A stretch of DNA of 26,711 nt from Phycisphaerae bacterium (GTDB taxonomy: Bacteria; Planctomycetota; Phycisphaerae; Sedimentisphaerales; Anaerohalosphaeraceae): positions 1-26,711 of the forward strand of contig JAIPFN010000094.1 in NCBI GenBank assembly GCA_021736615.1, in the 5' to 3' direction. Position 1 is the first letter of the stretch, and the number at the start of each line of letters is the position of its first letter. Positions 1 to 7,974 of this stretch are shown here, piece by piece. The position numbers and the translations under genes were made by a program. The notes under the pieces are model-generated. The model made no database searches, was not told the origin of the DNA, and was given only the letters and a program-made list of their open reading frames with translations.

Positions 1-712
1 CCGCCATATCTGCGTCCGCGTCGGAACCGACATATACGTGGCAGATACCGTCGGCGTGGCCCATTACCGGGATCGTGGTGTTTTTCATAATGGGCTGGAC
101 GAACTCATTGCTGCGGCGTGGTACGTGAAGGTCGCTGTACTTGTCCATGTTGAGCATGGCGGTTACGTCGTCGCGCGTTTCGAGCAGTCCGAGCCAGCCG
201 GCGGGCAAGCCGGTTTTTACGGCGGCTTCGCTGATGATGTCTGCCAGGACGCGGTTGGTTCGTTTCGCTTCGCTGCCGCCTTTTAGCAGTACGGAGTTTC
301 CGCTTTTAAGACACAGCGTCGATATCTGAACAAGAGCATCCGGCCGCGATTCGAATATCACGCCAACCACGCCGATAGGGCAGCTGACCTTGTAAAGTTC
401 CAGGCCTTTGTCAAGTTCTCTGGCCTCGAGAGTCTTGCCTACCGGTTCTTCGAGCTTGATAAGGCTTTCAATACCTGCGCATACATCGGCGATCTTGCTC
501 TCGTCGAATTTCAGCCGTTTAACCAGCGGGGCGGCGGTGTTGTCTTTTGCCGCATCGGCCAGGTCCAGTTCGTTTTCGGCGATGATCCTTTCCGAGTTCG
601 CCTTGAGAGCATCGGCAACGGCGGCAAGGGCGGTGTTCTTGACCTCGCCGTCAAGCGGGGCCATAAGGATAGAGGCGGCCTTGGCGTTTTTAGATATTTC
701 GGTAATACTCAT
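1..712 (-). CDS. proA: Gamma-glutamyl phosphate reductase (glutamate-5-semialdehyde dehydrogenase), 5' part
   Basis: Second enzyme of proline synthesis: NADPH-dependent reduction of gamma-glutamyl phosphate to glutamate-5-semialdehyde in the cytosol. The gene runs off the left edge, so only about the first 237 residues are present. The translated minus strand shows family landmarks: an N-terminal helical region starting MSITEISKNAK, then CPIGVVGVIFESRPDA, LKSGNSVLLKGGSEA (cofactor-binding region) and the VPRRSNEFVQ stretch. The catalytic cysteine region lies beyond the edge. The ATG at 712 is preceded by GGAGCAAGTAA, a good ribosome site. No proB is visible on the upstream side, so any partner gene would lie downstream, outside the window. 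The assignment is firm from several motifs in order; only the C-terminal half is unseen. Confidence 0.95.
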   Translation of the reverse strand, partial: MSITEISKNAKAASILMAPLDGEVKNTALAAVADALKANSERIIAENELDLADAAKDNTAAPLVKRLKFDESKIADVCAGIESLIKLEEPVGKTLEARELDKGLELYKVSCPIGVVGVIFESRPDALVQISTLCLKSGNSVLLKGGSEAKRTNRVLADIISEAAVKTGLPAGWLGLLETRDDVTAMLNMDKYSDLHVPRRSNEFVQPIMKNTTIPVMGHADGICHVYVGSDADADMA

Positions 713-739
713 TTACTTGCTCCGATGGAGTGCTATTTA

Positions 740-758
740 GATATATATCGTATATATC
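740..758. promoter_or_regulatory. Perfect palindrome upstream of proA
   Basis: GATATATA-TCG-TATATATC is a perfect 8+3+8 inverted repeat whose inner edge is 27 bp upstream of the proA start codon. It could be an operator or simply overlap the AT-rich -10 region of the proA promoter. Both readings are inference; no matching operator family is recognised. Confidence 0.35.
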
Positions 759-1193
759 GGGGTGGATTTTAACAAACTACAGCTTTTTTGGCAAATGTTC
801 TGTTTTGGCGGGGATTGAGGTGCGGCGGGGCGGGGTTATGTGTTTTTTTGGGTGTGAGTCAATGCCGCTGATTTTGGTTCTTTATATCCGCGAAAAATGG
901 CGTGTTATGTCAGTGTTTTGGCGTGTCTTTCAAAAGTGAATCTTTAGATGTCTGCAATGTCCATTTATATTCACTGTTTACGGGCCGTTGGTGGGGCTTT
1001 TAGATTAGTGCTTAATGTGGGTCTTTTGTAAGTGTATTTTTGTGGTTTTTGCTGTTTTTTTTGGTTTGAGATTTGGATGTATCATGGGTAGGGATTTGCT
1101 CGTTTGGGGATGCCGGCGAAAGTGCTTTGAATTTGTGTTGCGGGTGTTTATAGAGCTTTCTATTGATTTGGTTAAAATATCCTATATTTTCTG
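759..1193. other. Gene-free spacer, strongly G/T-rich on the plus strand
   Basis: No credible gene is seen. Two short plus-strand frames (730-939 and 1015-1197) have no ribosome site and consist of low-complexity F/V/G/W-rich translation. The plus strand is markedly rich in G and T (runs such as GGCGGGGCGGGG and TTTTTTTGGG), that is, A/C-rich on the strand of proA. The proA promoter probably lies at its left end. Confidence 0.6.
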
Positions 1194-1222
1194 TTGACAT
1201 CGCATTGTTGTTTTCGTATATT
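1194..1222 (+). promoter_or_regulatory. Sigma-70-type promoter of the tRNA-Gly gene
   Basis: A consensus TTGACA -35 box (1194-1199), a 17-bp spacer and a TATATT -10 box (1217-1222). The transcription start would fall near 1229, about 20 bp before the tRNA. This is the cleanest housekeeping promoter in the window. Confidence 0.8.
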
Positions 1223-1248
1223 TCTACGTCTTCGTTACAAGACGTGAC

Positions 1249-1319
1249 GCGGGTGTAGCTTAGTGGTAAAGCCCCAGCCTTCCAAGCTGATTACGCGGGT
1301 TCGATTCCCGCCACCCGCT
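1249..1319 (+). tRNA. tRNA-Gly (anticodon TCC)
   Basis: A complete cloverleaf of 71 nt. The acceptor stem GCGGGTG pairs with CACCCGC, the D stem GCTT pairs with AAGC, and the anticodon stem CAGC/GCTG carries the loop CTTCCAA (anticodon TCC, reading GGA and by wobble GGG). The T stem GCGGG/CCCGC has the loop TTCGATT, and the discriminator is U. The 3' CCA is not encoded, so it must be added by nucleotidyltransferase. A T-run follows directly and probably acts as terminator. Position 27-43 of the anticodon stem is a C-A mismatch. Confidence 0.97.
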
Positions 1320-1404
1320 TTTTTTTATGCGCACCTGCAAAAATACTCATTTCCAGATATAAATCACCAATATCAAATTTCTCTTGCGTTGACTCACTAT
1401 TATT

Positions 1405-1460
1405 GCTATCCTTTAACTAAAATAGACTATTTATAGGTGATTTGATACTGTCCTCTATTG
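1405..1460 (+). repeat. Leader repeat, copy 1 (upstream of the gene at 1479)
   Basis: About 55 bp ending in CTATTG that align with 2591-2649: shared blocks are TATC-TTT, ACTAAAA-TAGA, a GATT block and CTGTC...CTATTG, with a few substitutions and small gaps. Both copies end 15-20 bp before the start codon of a hypothetical gene, so this looks like a duplicated promoter/leader. Aligned by eye only. Confidence 0.45.
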
Positions 1461-1478
1461 TATTACACAGGAGTAAAT

Positions 1479-2537
1479 ATGAATAATTACAGGCTGATCA
1501 ATATTGTCTTTATAGTGCTTGCTTTTCTCATCGCTGTAGCTTCTGGTGATGAATTAGACGATCATCACAAGGCGAAAGAGGCGTTGCAAGGATATGCCCC
1601 TGAATTGCAGAAGCTTAGTCAGGCTCACCCGGATGATCTGGAAATTCAAATAGGCATTGCAAATCTGATTCGGGGCAATCGTCTCGGTGTTCAGGGAATT
1701 AATTGGGAGCGTGAGCAATTCGAAAAAATACTGGTGATTGATCCCGATAATCTGTATGCTAATGCGGTATTGGCACGAATCCGGGCATGCAATTATGCAG
1801 GTAAATTAAGCCTTCTGAGTTCATTGGAACGTATGATCGATAACACTAAGCAGCGAGGAGTGGACAAACTGCGGCTGACAAGCACCCGTCAGTTCTCTGG
1901 GTACCTCAATGACTATGCTCAAGAAATAAAGCCTACTCACGGTAAAAAAGGCCATTTCGCACCATACTTTGTTATTGACTTTGATGTCGCCCGAAAAGTG
2001 CTTCGTGAAAAACTCCATGCCGAATCCGTTCCTGTTCTGAAGATGCTTGATGAGACGGAAGTTAAAGATCCGGACAATGCGATCTACGATTATCTGAGGG
2101 CACGAATCTATTACGAGCTGGGTAATATCGAGGCGGCTCTGGCAGCTATGGAAAAGGGGTCACAGAAGAAATACCTGGAGCAATATATTAAACAAGCCGA
2201 ACTGGCAGAGCGGCGGGTTCTGGATGAAATAGATTTTCCTCAAAACATGAGGGTCTATGTGAGCGGGGCTCGTGTACAATTCATAAGCGTTATCGGGGAC
2301 ATTTGGGAAAAAGACTCCAGCAGGCTGAATTTGAAAAAGGGACTTGGGGACATTGCTGCAGAATATGAATCTCAAGGCAATCTGAAAAAAGCAGATAAGG
2401 TCTACAAAGTATTTACCAAAGCATTTGAACAATGCGAACCCGAGATATATATCCCGCGGGATGTATTCATGAAAAATGTTCATAAAAAAATTGATAAGTA
2501 TAGAGTGCGCCCGAAGAAAGATACCGGTGATAACTAA
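1479..2537 (+). CDS. Exported TPR-like protein of unknown function
   Basis: 352 residues. The ATG at 1479 is chosen over an upstream TTG because ACAGGAG lies 6 bases before it and because it gives a clean signal peptide (NNYRLINIVFIVLAFLIAVASG, cleavage near residue 24). The mature part is helical. Residues about 25-110 contain TPR-like helix pairs (AHPDDLEIQIGIANLIRG, then KILVIDPDNLYANAVLARI), and another pair occurs around 195-230 (DPDNAIYDYLRARIYYELG, then AALAAMEKG). No catalytic motif is seen. TPR-like proteins of this kind usually serve as periplasmic scaffolds, but nothing here names a partner. The gene is more AT-rich than the neighbouring proA and malQ and lies just downstream of a tRNA. 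A duplicated leader links it to the next small gene. Confidence 0.75.
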   Translation: MNNYRLINIVFIVLAFLIAVASGDELDDHHKAKEALQGYAPELQKLSQAHPDDLEIQIGIANLIRGNRLGVQGINWEREQFEKILVIDPDNLYANAVLARIRACNYAGKLSLLSSLERMIDNTKQRGVDKLRLTSTRQFSGYLNDYAQEIKPTHGKKGHFAPYFVIDFDVARKVLREKLHAESVPVLKMLDETEVKDPDNAIYDYLRARIYYELGNIEAALAAMEKGSQKKYLEQYIKQAELAERRVLDEIDFPQNMRVYVSGARVQFISVIGDIWEKDSSRLNLKKGLGDIAAEYESQGNLKKADKVYKVFTKAFEQCEPEIYIPRDVFMKNVHKKIDKYRVRPKKDTGDN

Positions 2538-2565
2538 AGTCTACGGGAGTATTTTTCGGGAGGAC

Positions 2566-2597
2566 AAATAAAGGTTCCAGAAATCTTTTAGTTATCT
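2566..2597 (+). repeat. GGTTCCAG repeat (degenerate RAYT-type REP), left copy
   Basis: Reads AAATAAAGGTTCCAG then AAAT-CTTTTAGTTATCT. It matches 3055-3088 in the same orientation but has lost the right arm (GGAACC) of the palindrome. Together the two copies bracket the small gene at 2665-3021. Confidence 0.65.
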
Positions 2598-2649
2598 TTT
2601 TACTAAAAATAGAATATTGATAGCCGATTCAATAGGTGACTGTCTATTG
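2591..2649 (+). repeat. Leader repeat, copy 2 (upstream of the gene at 2665)
   Basis: The counterpart of 1405-1460; see that entry. It partly overlaps the left REP-like repeat, so the duplicated unit and the REP copy are fused here. Confidence 0.45.
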
Positions 2650-2664
2650 TTCAAGAAAAGTACC

Positions 2665-3021
2665 ATGGCAAAATGGCGATTAAAAATCCAGACAGAGTTA
2701 CCCGAAGTCTTTAAAGAGGTGCAAGAGGACGGCTGGGAATTTTCGCAGGCACATGCTTTTAGCTGCATGAGAGATGTCTATCAAAAGAGCATAAAGCAAC
2801 GCAACATGGAATTAACGAAAAGGGTCATACAGTTAACCAGCTGGGTTATTGAGGAAGGCAGAGATGATATGAAAAGCATTCTGGGTGCCTGTTTTGTTGA
2901 GCATATCTATGACAATTTAAACCGGGAAGATGTCAGGCACTTACAACCATTATTGCAAAATTCGGCATTACTCAGGTACAGCAAAACAATTCCCCTTTGC
3001 AGCTATCCCGAGAAAACTTAA
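2665..3021 (+). CDS. Small helical hypothetical protein
   Basis: 118 residues, taken from the ATG at 2665. An upstream in-frame TTG at 2617 would add 16 residues but lies in the duplicated leader. The ribosome site is weak (AAGAAAAG). The protein is cytosolic, with no signal peptide or membrane segment, and is predicted mostly helical. The order of features (an acidic start, a core TKRVIQLTSWVIEEG, then ILGACFVEHIYDN) is reminiscent of the small DUF7674-type family often found next to SMI1/KNR4-like or immunity genes. That resemblance is weak and from memory. The last 15 or so residues look unrelated to the core and may have arisen by readthrough into intergenic DNA. Repeats with the RAYT palindrome flank it on both sides. 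Confidence 0.6.
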   Translation: MAKWRLKIQTELPEVFKEVQEDGWEFSQAHAFSCMRDVYQKSIKQRNMELTKRVIQLTSWVIEEGRDDMKSILGACFVEHIYDNLNREDVRHLQPLLQNSALLRYSKTIPLCSYPEKT

Positions 3022-3054
3022 AGGGAAATTCAAAGGAACCGCCGAATTAAGGTT

Positions 3055-3088
3055 AAATAAAGGTTCCAGGAACCCTTTTAGTTGTCTC
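3055..3088 (+). repeat. GGTTCCAGGAACC repeat (RAYT-type REP), right copy
   Basis: AAATAAAGGTTCCAGG then AACCCTTTTAGTTGTC. It contains the full 13-base palindrome also found at 19802-19814 and 20589-20601 around the RAYT transposase gene. It lies 33 bp after the stop codon of the small hypothetical gene. Confidence 0.75.
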
Positions 3089-3201
3089 CTCCGAAACGAC
3101 CTTTTTTATCAGAAATTTATTTCGTGAAAGTTTCAGCTGGAAATCGTAGAATGTGTTAAGTTTGTAAAAGATAAGGCTTAATAATAATCGGTTGGGAATA
3201 C

Positions 3202-4692
3202 ATGAAACGATCCAGCGGGATACTTTTGCATATTAGTTCTTTGGATTCGGGGTTTGGGGTTGGTGACCTTGGGCCTTGTGCTTTTGGGTTTGCTGATTTT
3301 CTTGCCCGGACCGGGCAGGCCTGCTGGCAGGTGCTTCCTATCCATCCGCCGACGGTCAACTCTCTGCATTGTCCGTATAGTGCCGTTTCCGCCTTTGCAG
3401 GCGATCCGCTTTATATCAGCCCAAAGCTGCTCCATCGCGACGGCTTGCTAACCAGACAGGACATTACAGACGTTCCGAAATTTCCTGCCGGACGCGTAGA
3501 CTATACCCGCGCCGATTCGTTCAAGCGGCGTCTCTTAAAGAGGGCGTATAAGGCATTCAAAACAAGAAAGGACACCGCGTTCGAGGCGTTTTGCGACGAG
3601 CACTCCGCCTGGCTGGACGATTACGCTTTGTTTATGGTCCTTCGGGATAAGTTCAACACGGGCTTCTGGAACCAGTGGCCCAAAGAGCTTGCCTGCCGTG
3701 ATAGTGCCGCCATTGCCAAAGCCGAAAAAACATTTGCCGCCGAAATCGCCGAGCGGAAGTTCTATCAGTACATATTCTTTAAGCAGTGGCACTCGCTCAA
3801 GGCCCACTGCAATAAACGCGGCGTTAAGATCATCGGTGACGTCCCGATCTATGTCGCCTTCGACAGTGCAGACGTCTGGGCAAACCAGGGAATTTTCAAA
3901 CTCTCGAAAACCGGCAAGCCGCTGTTTGTTACCGGAACCCCGCCGGACGGTTTCTGCAAGACGGGCCAGCTCTGGGGCAATCCTGTCTATGACTGGAAAG
4001 CTCTCAAAAAGGTGGACTTCAAATGGTGGATCGACCGCATCGGCCATGAGCTTTCGATGTTCGGCCTTGTGCGGATAGACCATTTCCGCGGGCTGATCGC
4101 GTTCTGGCAGGTACCGGCGAGCAATAAAACTGCCAAAAAGGGAAGGTGGGTGCGAACTCCCAAAGACAGCTTCCTAGGCAAAGTGTTTAAGGAATTCTCG
4201 AAGGATTCGATCATCGTTGAGGACCTCGGCGTTATCACCCCGGCGGTCAGAAGGACAGTCGACGAGTACAAGCTCCGCGGGATGAAGATATTGCAGTGGT
4301 CCACCGGCGGCGGGGCGGCGGGCAACGAACACGACCTGAAAAACCATATCAAACGCTGCGCAGCGTATACCGGCACGCACGATAACAATACGCTCATGGG
4401 GTGGCTGGAGACCGAGGCAAGCGAGTCGCAGAAACAGTCTCTGTTGACAGCCGTCCACGCAGCACCGTCAGATACGGATATTCACTTCAAGATCATTGAG
4501 TACCTGATGACTTCCCGGGCCGATCTGGCAATAATCCCAATGCAGGACATACTCGGTCTGGGCGGTGATTGCCGGATGAACCTGCCCGGTACGGTCGAGG
4601 GCAACTGGCAGTGGCAGATGACTGCCAGGCAGATCAAGCCGTCGGTATCCAGCCGGCTCAAGATAATCACAAAAAAGACAAACAGGGCGTGA
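3202..4692 (+). CDS. malQ: 4-alpha-glucanotransferase (amylomaltase, GH77)
   Basis: A cytosolic enzyme that transfers alpha-1,4-glucan segments between maltooligosaccharides, or to glucose, in glycogen/maltodextrin metabolism. 496 residues, the size of the compact bacterial form. It begins RSSGILLHISSL, the usual MalQ N-terminus, followed by GDLGP and WQVLPI. The GH77 catalytic set is present: nucleophile Asp293 in GLVRIDHFRG, acid/base Glu340 in IIVEDLG and Asp394 in GTHDNNT. The GDVPIYVAFDSADVWAN and GTPPDGF loops are also there. Numbering matches Thermus aquaticus amylomaltase almost exactly. The common PYQSFSAFAGNP motif reads PYSAVSAFAGDP. The ribosome site is weak (TTGGGA). It stands alone with no other glycogen gene nearby; a GH32 enzyme lies 3 kb away on the other strand. 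Confidence 0.97.
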   Translation: MKRSSGILLHISSLDSGFGVGDLGPCAFGFADFLARTGQACWQVLPIHPPTVNSLHCPYSAVSAFAGDPLYISPKLLHRDGLLTRQDITDVPKFPAGRVDYTRADSFKRRLLKRAYKAFKTRKDTAFEAFCDEHSAWLDDYALFMVLRDKFNTGFWNQWPKELACRDSAAIAKAEKTFAAEIAERKFYQYIFFKQWHSLKAHCNKRGVKIIGDVPIYVAFDSADVWANQGIFKLSKTGKPLFVTGTPPDGFCKTGQLWGNPVYDWKALKKVDFKWWIDRIGHELSMFGLVRIDHFRGLIAFWQVPASNKTAKKGRWVRTPKDSFLGKVFKEFSKDSIIVEDLGVITPAVRRTVDEYKLRGMKILQWSTGGGAAGNEHDLKNHIKRCAAYTGTHDNNTLMGWLETEASESQKQSLLTAVHAAPSDTDIHFKIIEYLMTSRADLAIIPMQDILGLGGDCRMNLPGTVEGNWQWQMTARQIKPSVSSRLKIITKKTNRA

Positions 4693-5132
4693 GGCTTTCC
4701 CGCGGATTCGGGTTCATGTAAACCGCGAAAAACTACACCTTTACTACACCGTTATTACACCGCTTTTTCGTTTGCAAGATTTTGAATATCCACTATGCCC
4801 TCTGTCTGTATTGTTTTTGAATTATTAGGGCAGTTTTTTTAAGCCTTGCATTTAGGCGAAGTCAGAACATGTGCTTTGTTGCATTTCAGGATGTTTTTTA
4901 TTGCTTAAGATTTGCCTGTATTCTCACTCTAGTTATTGGCTATTGGTGTCGAGGAAATCCTTTCTCCGGACAATGATTTTCCTTGAAATTAGATGCTGGA
5001 ATTGGTACAATTGTTTGTATCTTTAGTGGTTGCGTTGTCGCAGCAGGGTCAAAAGCATTCGACAATGGGGGTTGTCAGATTCGTGAATTGCCTGGCTTAA
5101 ATGTGTATCTAGTTGTTTTTGGGGTGAATTTT
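4693..5132. other. Gene-free spacer between malQ and the BspA-repeat gene
   Basis: About 440 bp with no convincing gene. The in-frame extension of the next gene back to 4983 lacks a ribosome site and does not look like protein. A short CGCGG/CCGCG inverted repeat follows malQ but lacks a T-run, so a terminator is doubtful. The only other structure is a triplicated ACTACACC motif (4732-4761, listed separately). Confidence 0.6.
4732..4761 (+). repeat. Three ACTACACC-type direct repeats with 11-bp period
   Basis: ACTACACC at 4732 and 4743 and ATTACACC at 4754 recur exactly every 11 bp, so all three lie on the same face of the helix. This is the layout of a tandem binding site for a DNA-binding protein. 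No known family is recognised. Confidence 0.5.
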
Positions 5133-6563
5133 ATGAAGAAGTTAGTATTGGTTTTTCTGGTTTTTCTGTCGGTTAGTTCAATGGTTTTCGGCGCATGTCT
5201 GTCAGCGGATCTTACCGGTGATTGTTTTGTCGATCTGGAAGATTTTGCCGTTCTTGCCGGATGGTGGATGGAAACTTGCGACGCCCCCAATAACTGGTGC
5301 GACTGGGCGGATTACGATCTGTCCGGCACGGTTGACACCGGCGATCTTGCAATATTTACCGCCGACTGGTTGAAGAACGATGCATTCGTAACTACCTGGG
5401 ACACGAGTCTCGGTGAAGGCGCGACGGTTACACTTGCGCTGGACGGTATTGTCGATGCGACTATCGACTGGGGCGACGGAACTGTTGAAGACGTAAACTC
5501 CGTCGATTCGTATGTTCACGACTATGGTGTTGACGGCGTATATACTGTCTCGGTTACCGGCAGCGCAGAAGCATATAACAGCTATGCAAAGGGCGGGGCG
5601 GGTTCAGGACATGAAAAACTGATAAGCGTCGATCGCTGGGGGCAGCTTGGTTTTACCAGTCTGTACCGGGCGTTTTTTAACTGCTCAAATCTTCTTACAG
5701 TGCCAACTAATTCCGACGGTATTGAAGACGTTACCAATATGAGCGGTATGTTCTACTATGCGACATTGTTTGACGGCGACATAGGCGGCTGGGATACCTC
5801 GGCTGTTACTAACATGCGATGGATGTTCTTCTATGCGTCGTCATTCAACGGCGACATTGGCGACTGGGATGTATCCGGCGTTACTGATATGCGCGCGATG
5901 TTCTATCAGGCCGAATCGTTTAACGCTGACATAAGCGGCTGGAATGTCTCCAGCGTTACCGACATGAACAGTGCGTTCATGCACGCCGCGGCGTTCAACC
6001 AGAACATAGGCGGCTGGGATACCTCCGCCGTGACCGACATGGTGCATATGTTCAGCAGTGCCGATTCGTTCAACCAGGACATAGGCGGCTGGGATACCTC
6101 CAATGTTACAGCTATGACCGGGATGTTCAATAATGCGTTGTTATTCAACCAGAATATCGGCGGGTGGGATACTTCCGGTGTTACCGATATGCGGTACATG
6201 TTCTGGGACGCGGATTTGTTTAACCAGGACATAAGCGGCTGGAACACCTCGAATGTTATCGATATGGATCATATGTTCAGTTATGCGACGTCGTTTAACC
6301 AGGACATCGGCGGGTGGGATACCTCCGGCGTTACCGATATGTCCCGTATGTTCTACGGAGCATCGTCGTTTAATCAGGACATAGGCGGGTGGGACACCTC
6401 CGGCGTTATCGATATGAGCTGGATGTTCTACGGAGCTACAGCGTTTAACCAGGATCTGTCGGGATGGTGCGTTGAAAACATATCGTCCGAACCTGATAAG
6501 TTCGATTACAACGTCACCGGCTGGACACTGCCGCAGCCTGCTTGGGGAACTGTTTGTCAGTAA
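5133..6563 (+). CDS. Secreted dockerin-like / BspA-type (DUF285) repeat protein
   Basis: 476 residues. The ATG at 5133 is chosen for the GGGGTG site before it and the textbook signal peptide ([19 protein letters not shown], cleaved around residue 20-22). Residues about 24-80 carry two dockerin-like Ca-binding loops ([20 protein letters not shown] and [20 protein letters not shown]), as often seen at either end of planctomycete exported proteins. Residues about 85-150 are PKD-like (IDWGDGTV). Residues 200-449 are ten uninterrupted 25-residue repeats of the type [23 protein letters not shown], the DUF285 'surface protein' repeat of BspA-like proteins. A short tail follows, with no membrane anchor or sortase signal. 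It is probably extracellular, in adhesion or ligand display; the ligand is unknown. The N-terminal placement of the dockerin-like module is notable. Confidence 0.9.
   Translation: MKKLVLVFLVFLSVSSMVFGACLSADLTGDCFVDLEDFAVLAGWWMETCDAPNNWCDWADYDLSGTVDTGDLAIFTADWLKNDAFVTTWDTSLGEGATVTLALDGIVDATIDWGDGTVEDVNSVDSYVHDYGVDGVYTVSVTGSAEAYNSYAKGGAGSGHEKLISVDRWGQLGFTSLYRAFFNCSNLLTVPTNSDGIEDVTNMSGMFYYATLFDGDIGGWDTSAVTNMRWMFFYASSFNGDIGDWDVSGVTDMRAMFYQAESFNADISGWNVSSVTDMNSAFMHAAAFNQNIGGWDTSAVTDMVHMFSSADSFNQDIGGWDTSNVTAMTGMFNNALLFNQNIGGWDTSGVTDMRYMFWDADLFNQDISGWNTSNVIDMDHMFSYATSFNQDIGGWDTSGVTDMSRMFYGASSFNQDIGGWDTSGVIDMSWMFYGATAFNQDLSGWCVENISSEPDKFDYNVTGWTLPQPAWGTVCQ
5730..6479 (+). repeat. Ten in-frame 75-bp tandem repeats
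   Basis: Ten consecutive units of exactly 75 bp, each encoding 25 residues beginning VTDM and ending GGWDTSG or similar. Units 5, 8 and 9 are closest to one another, and units 1 and 10 are most diverged. The exact periodicity with no indels suggests growth by recombination under selection for frame. Confidence 0.95.
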
Positions 6564-6583
6564 TGAAATGCAGCTTAAAAAGG

Positions 6584-6617
6584 CCGAGGCTGTTTTTTAA
6601 AATAAAAACAGCCTCGG
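6584..6617. terminator. Bidirectional intrinsic terminator
   Basis: CCGAGGCTGTTTTT pairs perfectly with AAAAACAGCCTCGG across a 6-base loop. The inner A/T arms give a U-run in both directions. It serves the converging BspA-repeat gene (+) and the dehydrogenase gene (-), ending 26 bp from the stop of the latter. Confidence 0.92.
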
Positions 6618-6643
6618 GAATTCTGGTTAACCGAATGGAAATT

Positions 6644-7858
6644 TTACCACTTCGGGAAAACTTGTGATTCTACTTTTATATTTGCGGCGATTACATTTTC
6701 GTTTGCTCTTATATTATCCAGTGTTTCTTTCTGCGGTTCACTGTCGAGTTTCAGCGTGCATGACGCTGCCTTGCCGCCGGCGAAGATCATGTTTTCCATC
6801 TCTTCGACGTTGATCTCGGCTGTGCGTATCTCCTTGAGCACGGCGGCGAGAACGCCCACGCGGTTGTAATGTCGCACCACAAGGTTGACCGTCGCAGAGG
6901 ATTTGTCCTGGATGTTTACGGCGTTTGCGGGCGTTCCGGTTATCATGAAAGAGTTTACGATATTAACCACTTCACTGGCGACGGCTTCTGCGGCCTGGTC
7001 GGTCGATGCCCCGATATGCGGGGTGCACGCGGCCAGTTCGGCAAGCTCGGTATCGTTGAAGTCGGCAACTCCGCCGGTGGGTTCATTCTCGAAAACGTCC
7101 AGCCCGGCGCGGATTCCTTTTGTCTTTATCGCGTCTTTAAGAGCCGCCGTATCGACGACCTCTCCGCGAGCGCAGTTAACAAGTATCGCACCGTTTTTCA
7201 TTTTTGCTAAGAAGTCGGCGTTGACCATACCGGCTGTCTCCGGTTTCGAGGCGATATGCAGACTGATGGCATCTGCTTTATCAGCTACTTCGTCGGCACT
7301 GCCGCAATATCCGATCCCCAGCTTTTCAGCGGCATCCCGGGTAAGCGACCTTGACCAGCCGATCACCTCCATGTCCAGACCGATTGCTCTTTTGGCGACG
7401 GCTTTTCCAATAGCTCCAAGACCGATGATGCCGAGGGTGCGTCCTTTTAGACCTTTGGAATTGCCGTATTCTTTTTTCTTCCAGTTACCGGCGGCCATAT
7501 CCCTGTTCGCCGCGACAATGCGGCGGTCGGCGGCGATGAGATGGCCTATCGCCAGTTCGGCGACGGCGTCGGTGTTTTTGCCCGGGGTGTTTGCTACATG
7601 AATTCCCTGTGCAGACGCGGTTTCCAGGTCGATAGTGTTGACGCCTGCGCCTGCCCTGATTATCAGGGAAAGATTCTTCGCCGCGTTAATCGTATCGGCA
7701 GTTACCTTTGTCGAACGAACGACCAACGCGTCGGCATCGCCGATTGCTTCGGGCAGACTCTCAGCCGAAAGGTCCGGATTCATCACAACAGTACAACCAA
7801 GTGCTTCTAATTCACTTACCGCAACAGCGGATAATTTATCAGCGATCAAAACTTTCAT
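6644..7858 (-). CDS. serA: D-3-phosphoglycerate dehydrogenase-like enzyme with ACT domain
   Basis: Oxidises a D-2-hydroxyacid with NAD+, most likely 3-phosphoglycerate to 3-phosphohydroxypyruvate in serine synthesis. 404 residues. The ATG at 7858 is preferred over one 12 bp upstream because the GGAG ribosome site lies between them. N-terminal substrate-domain signature RAGAGVNTID (68-77) and the Rossmann motif GIIGLGAIGKAVAKR (143-157) are present. The catalytic residues are Arg231 in NCARGEVVD, a Glu in DVFENEP (254-260) and His281 in PHIGAST. The C-terminal 75 residues form an ACT domain (NRVGVLAAVLKEI), the usual place for serine feedback in the short SerA type. ACT-containing relatives with other substrates exist, so the exact substrate is likely rather than proven. 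Neighbours do not form a serine operon. Confidence 0.85.
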   Translation of the reverse strand: MKVLIADKLSAVAVSELEALGCTVVMNPDLSAESLPEAIGDADALVVRSTKVTADTINAAKNLSLIIRAGAGVNTIDLETASAQGIHVANTPGKNTDAVAELAIGHLIAADRRIVAANRDMAAGNWKKKEYGNSKGLKGRTLGIIGLGAIGKAVAKRAIGLDMEVIGWSRSLTRDAAEKLGIGYCGSADEVADKADAISLHIASKPETAGMVNADFLAKMKNGAILVNCARGEVVDTAALKDAIKTKGIRAGLDVFENEPTGGVADFNDTELAELAACTPHIGASTDQAAEAVASEVVNIVNSFMITGTPANAVNIQDKSSATVNLVVRHYNRVGVLAAVLKEIRTAEINVEEMENMIFAGGKAASCTLKLDSEPQKETLDNIRANENVIAANIKVESQVFPKW

Positions 7859-7974
7859 AATATGCTCCATTTAAAATTAGATATTAGCTGGCGAAAAGTA
7901 TAAAGAGAGTATTTGAGATTATCAAGAGTTTTTTTTAAAAGCTCCTGGAATATTGATACAACTAATTTTGGCAG

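Noticed and set aside
1249..3100. Genomic island integrated at the tRNA-Gly gene
   Set aside because: The adjacent genes are AT-rich and unfamiliar, but there is no integrase and I found no direct repeat of the tRNA 3' end downstream.
4732..4761. Iterons of a replication origin
   Set aside because: Only three short copies, with no initiator gene, DnaA boxes or AT-rich unwinding region beside them.
5730..6479. CRISPR-like array
   Set aside because: The 75-bp period is in frame, the units have no unique spacers, and they translate into DUF285 protein repeats.
6885..7601. A 238-codon plus-strand open frame antisense to the dehydrogenase gene
   Set aside because: It is the complement of a gene with clear family motifs, has no ribosome site, and its Ser/Ala-rich translation is typical of an antisense shadow frame.
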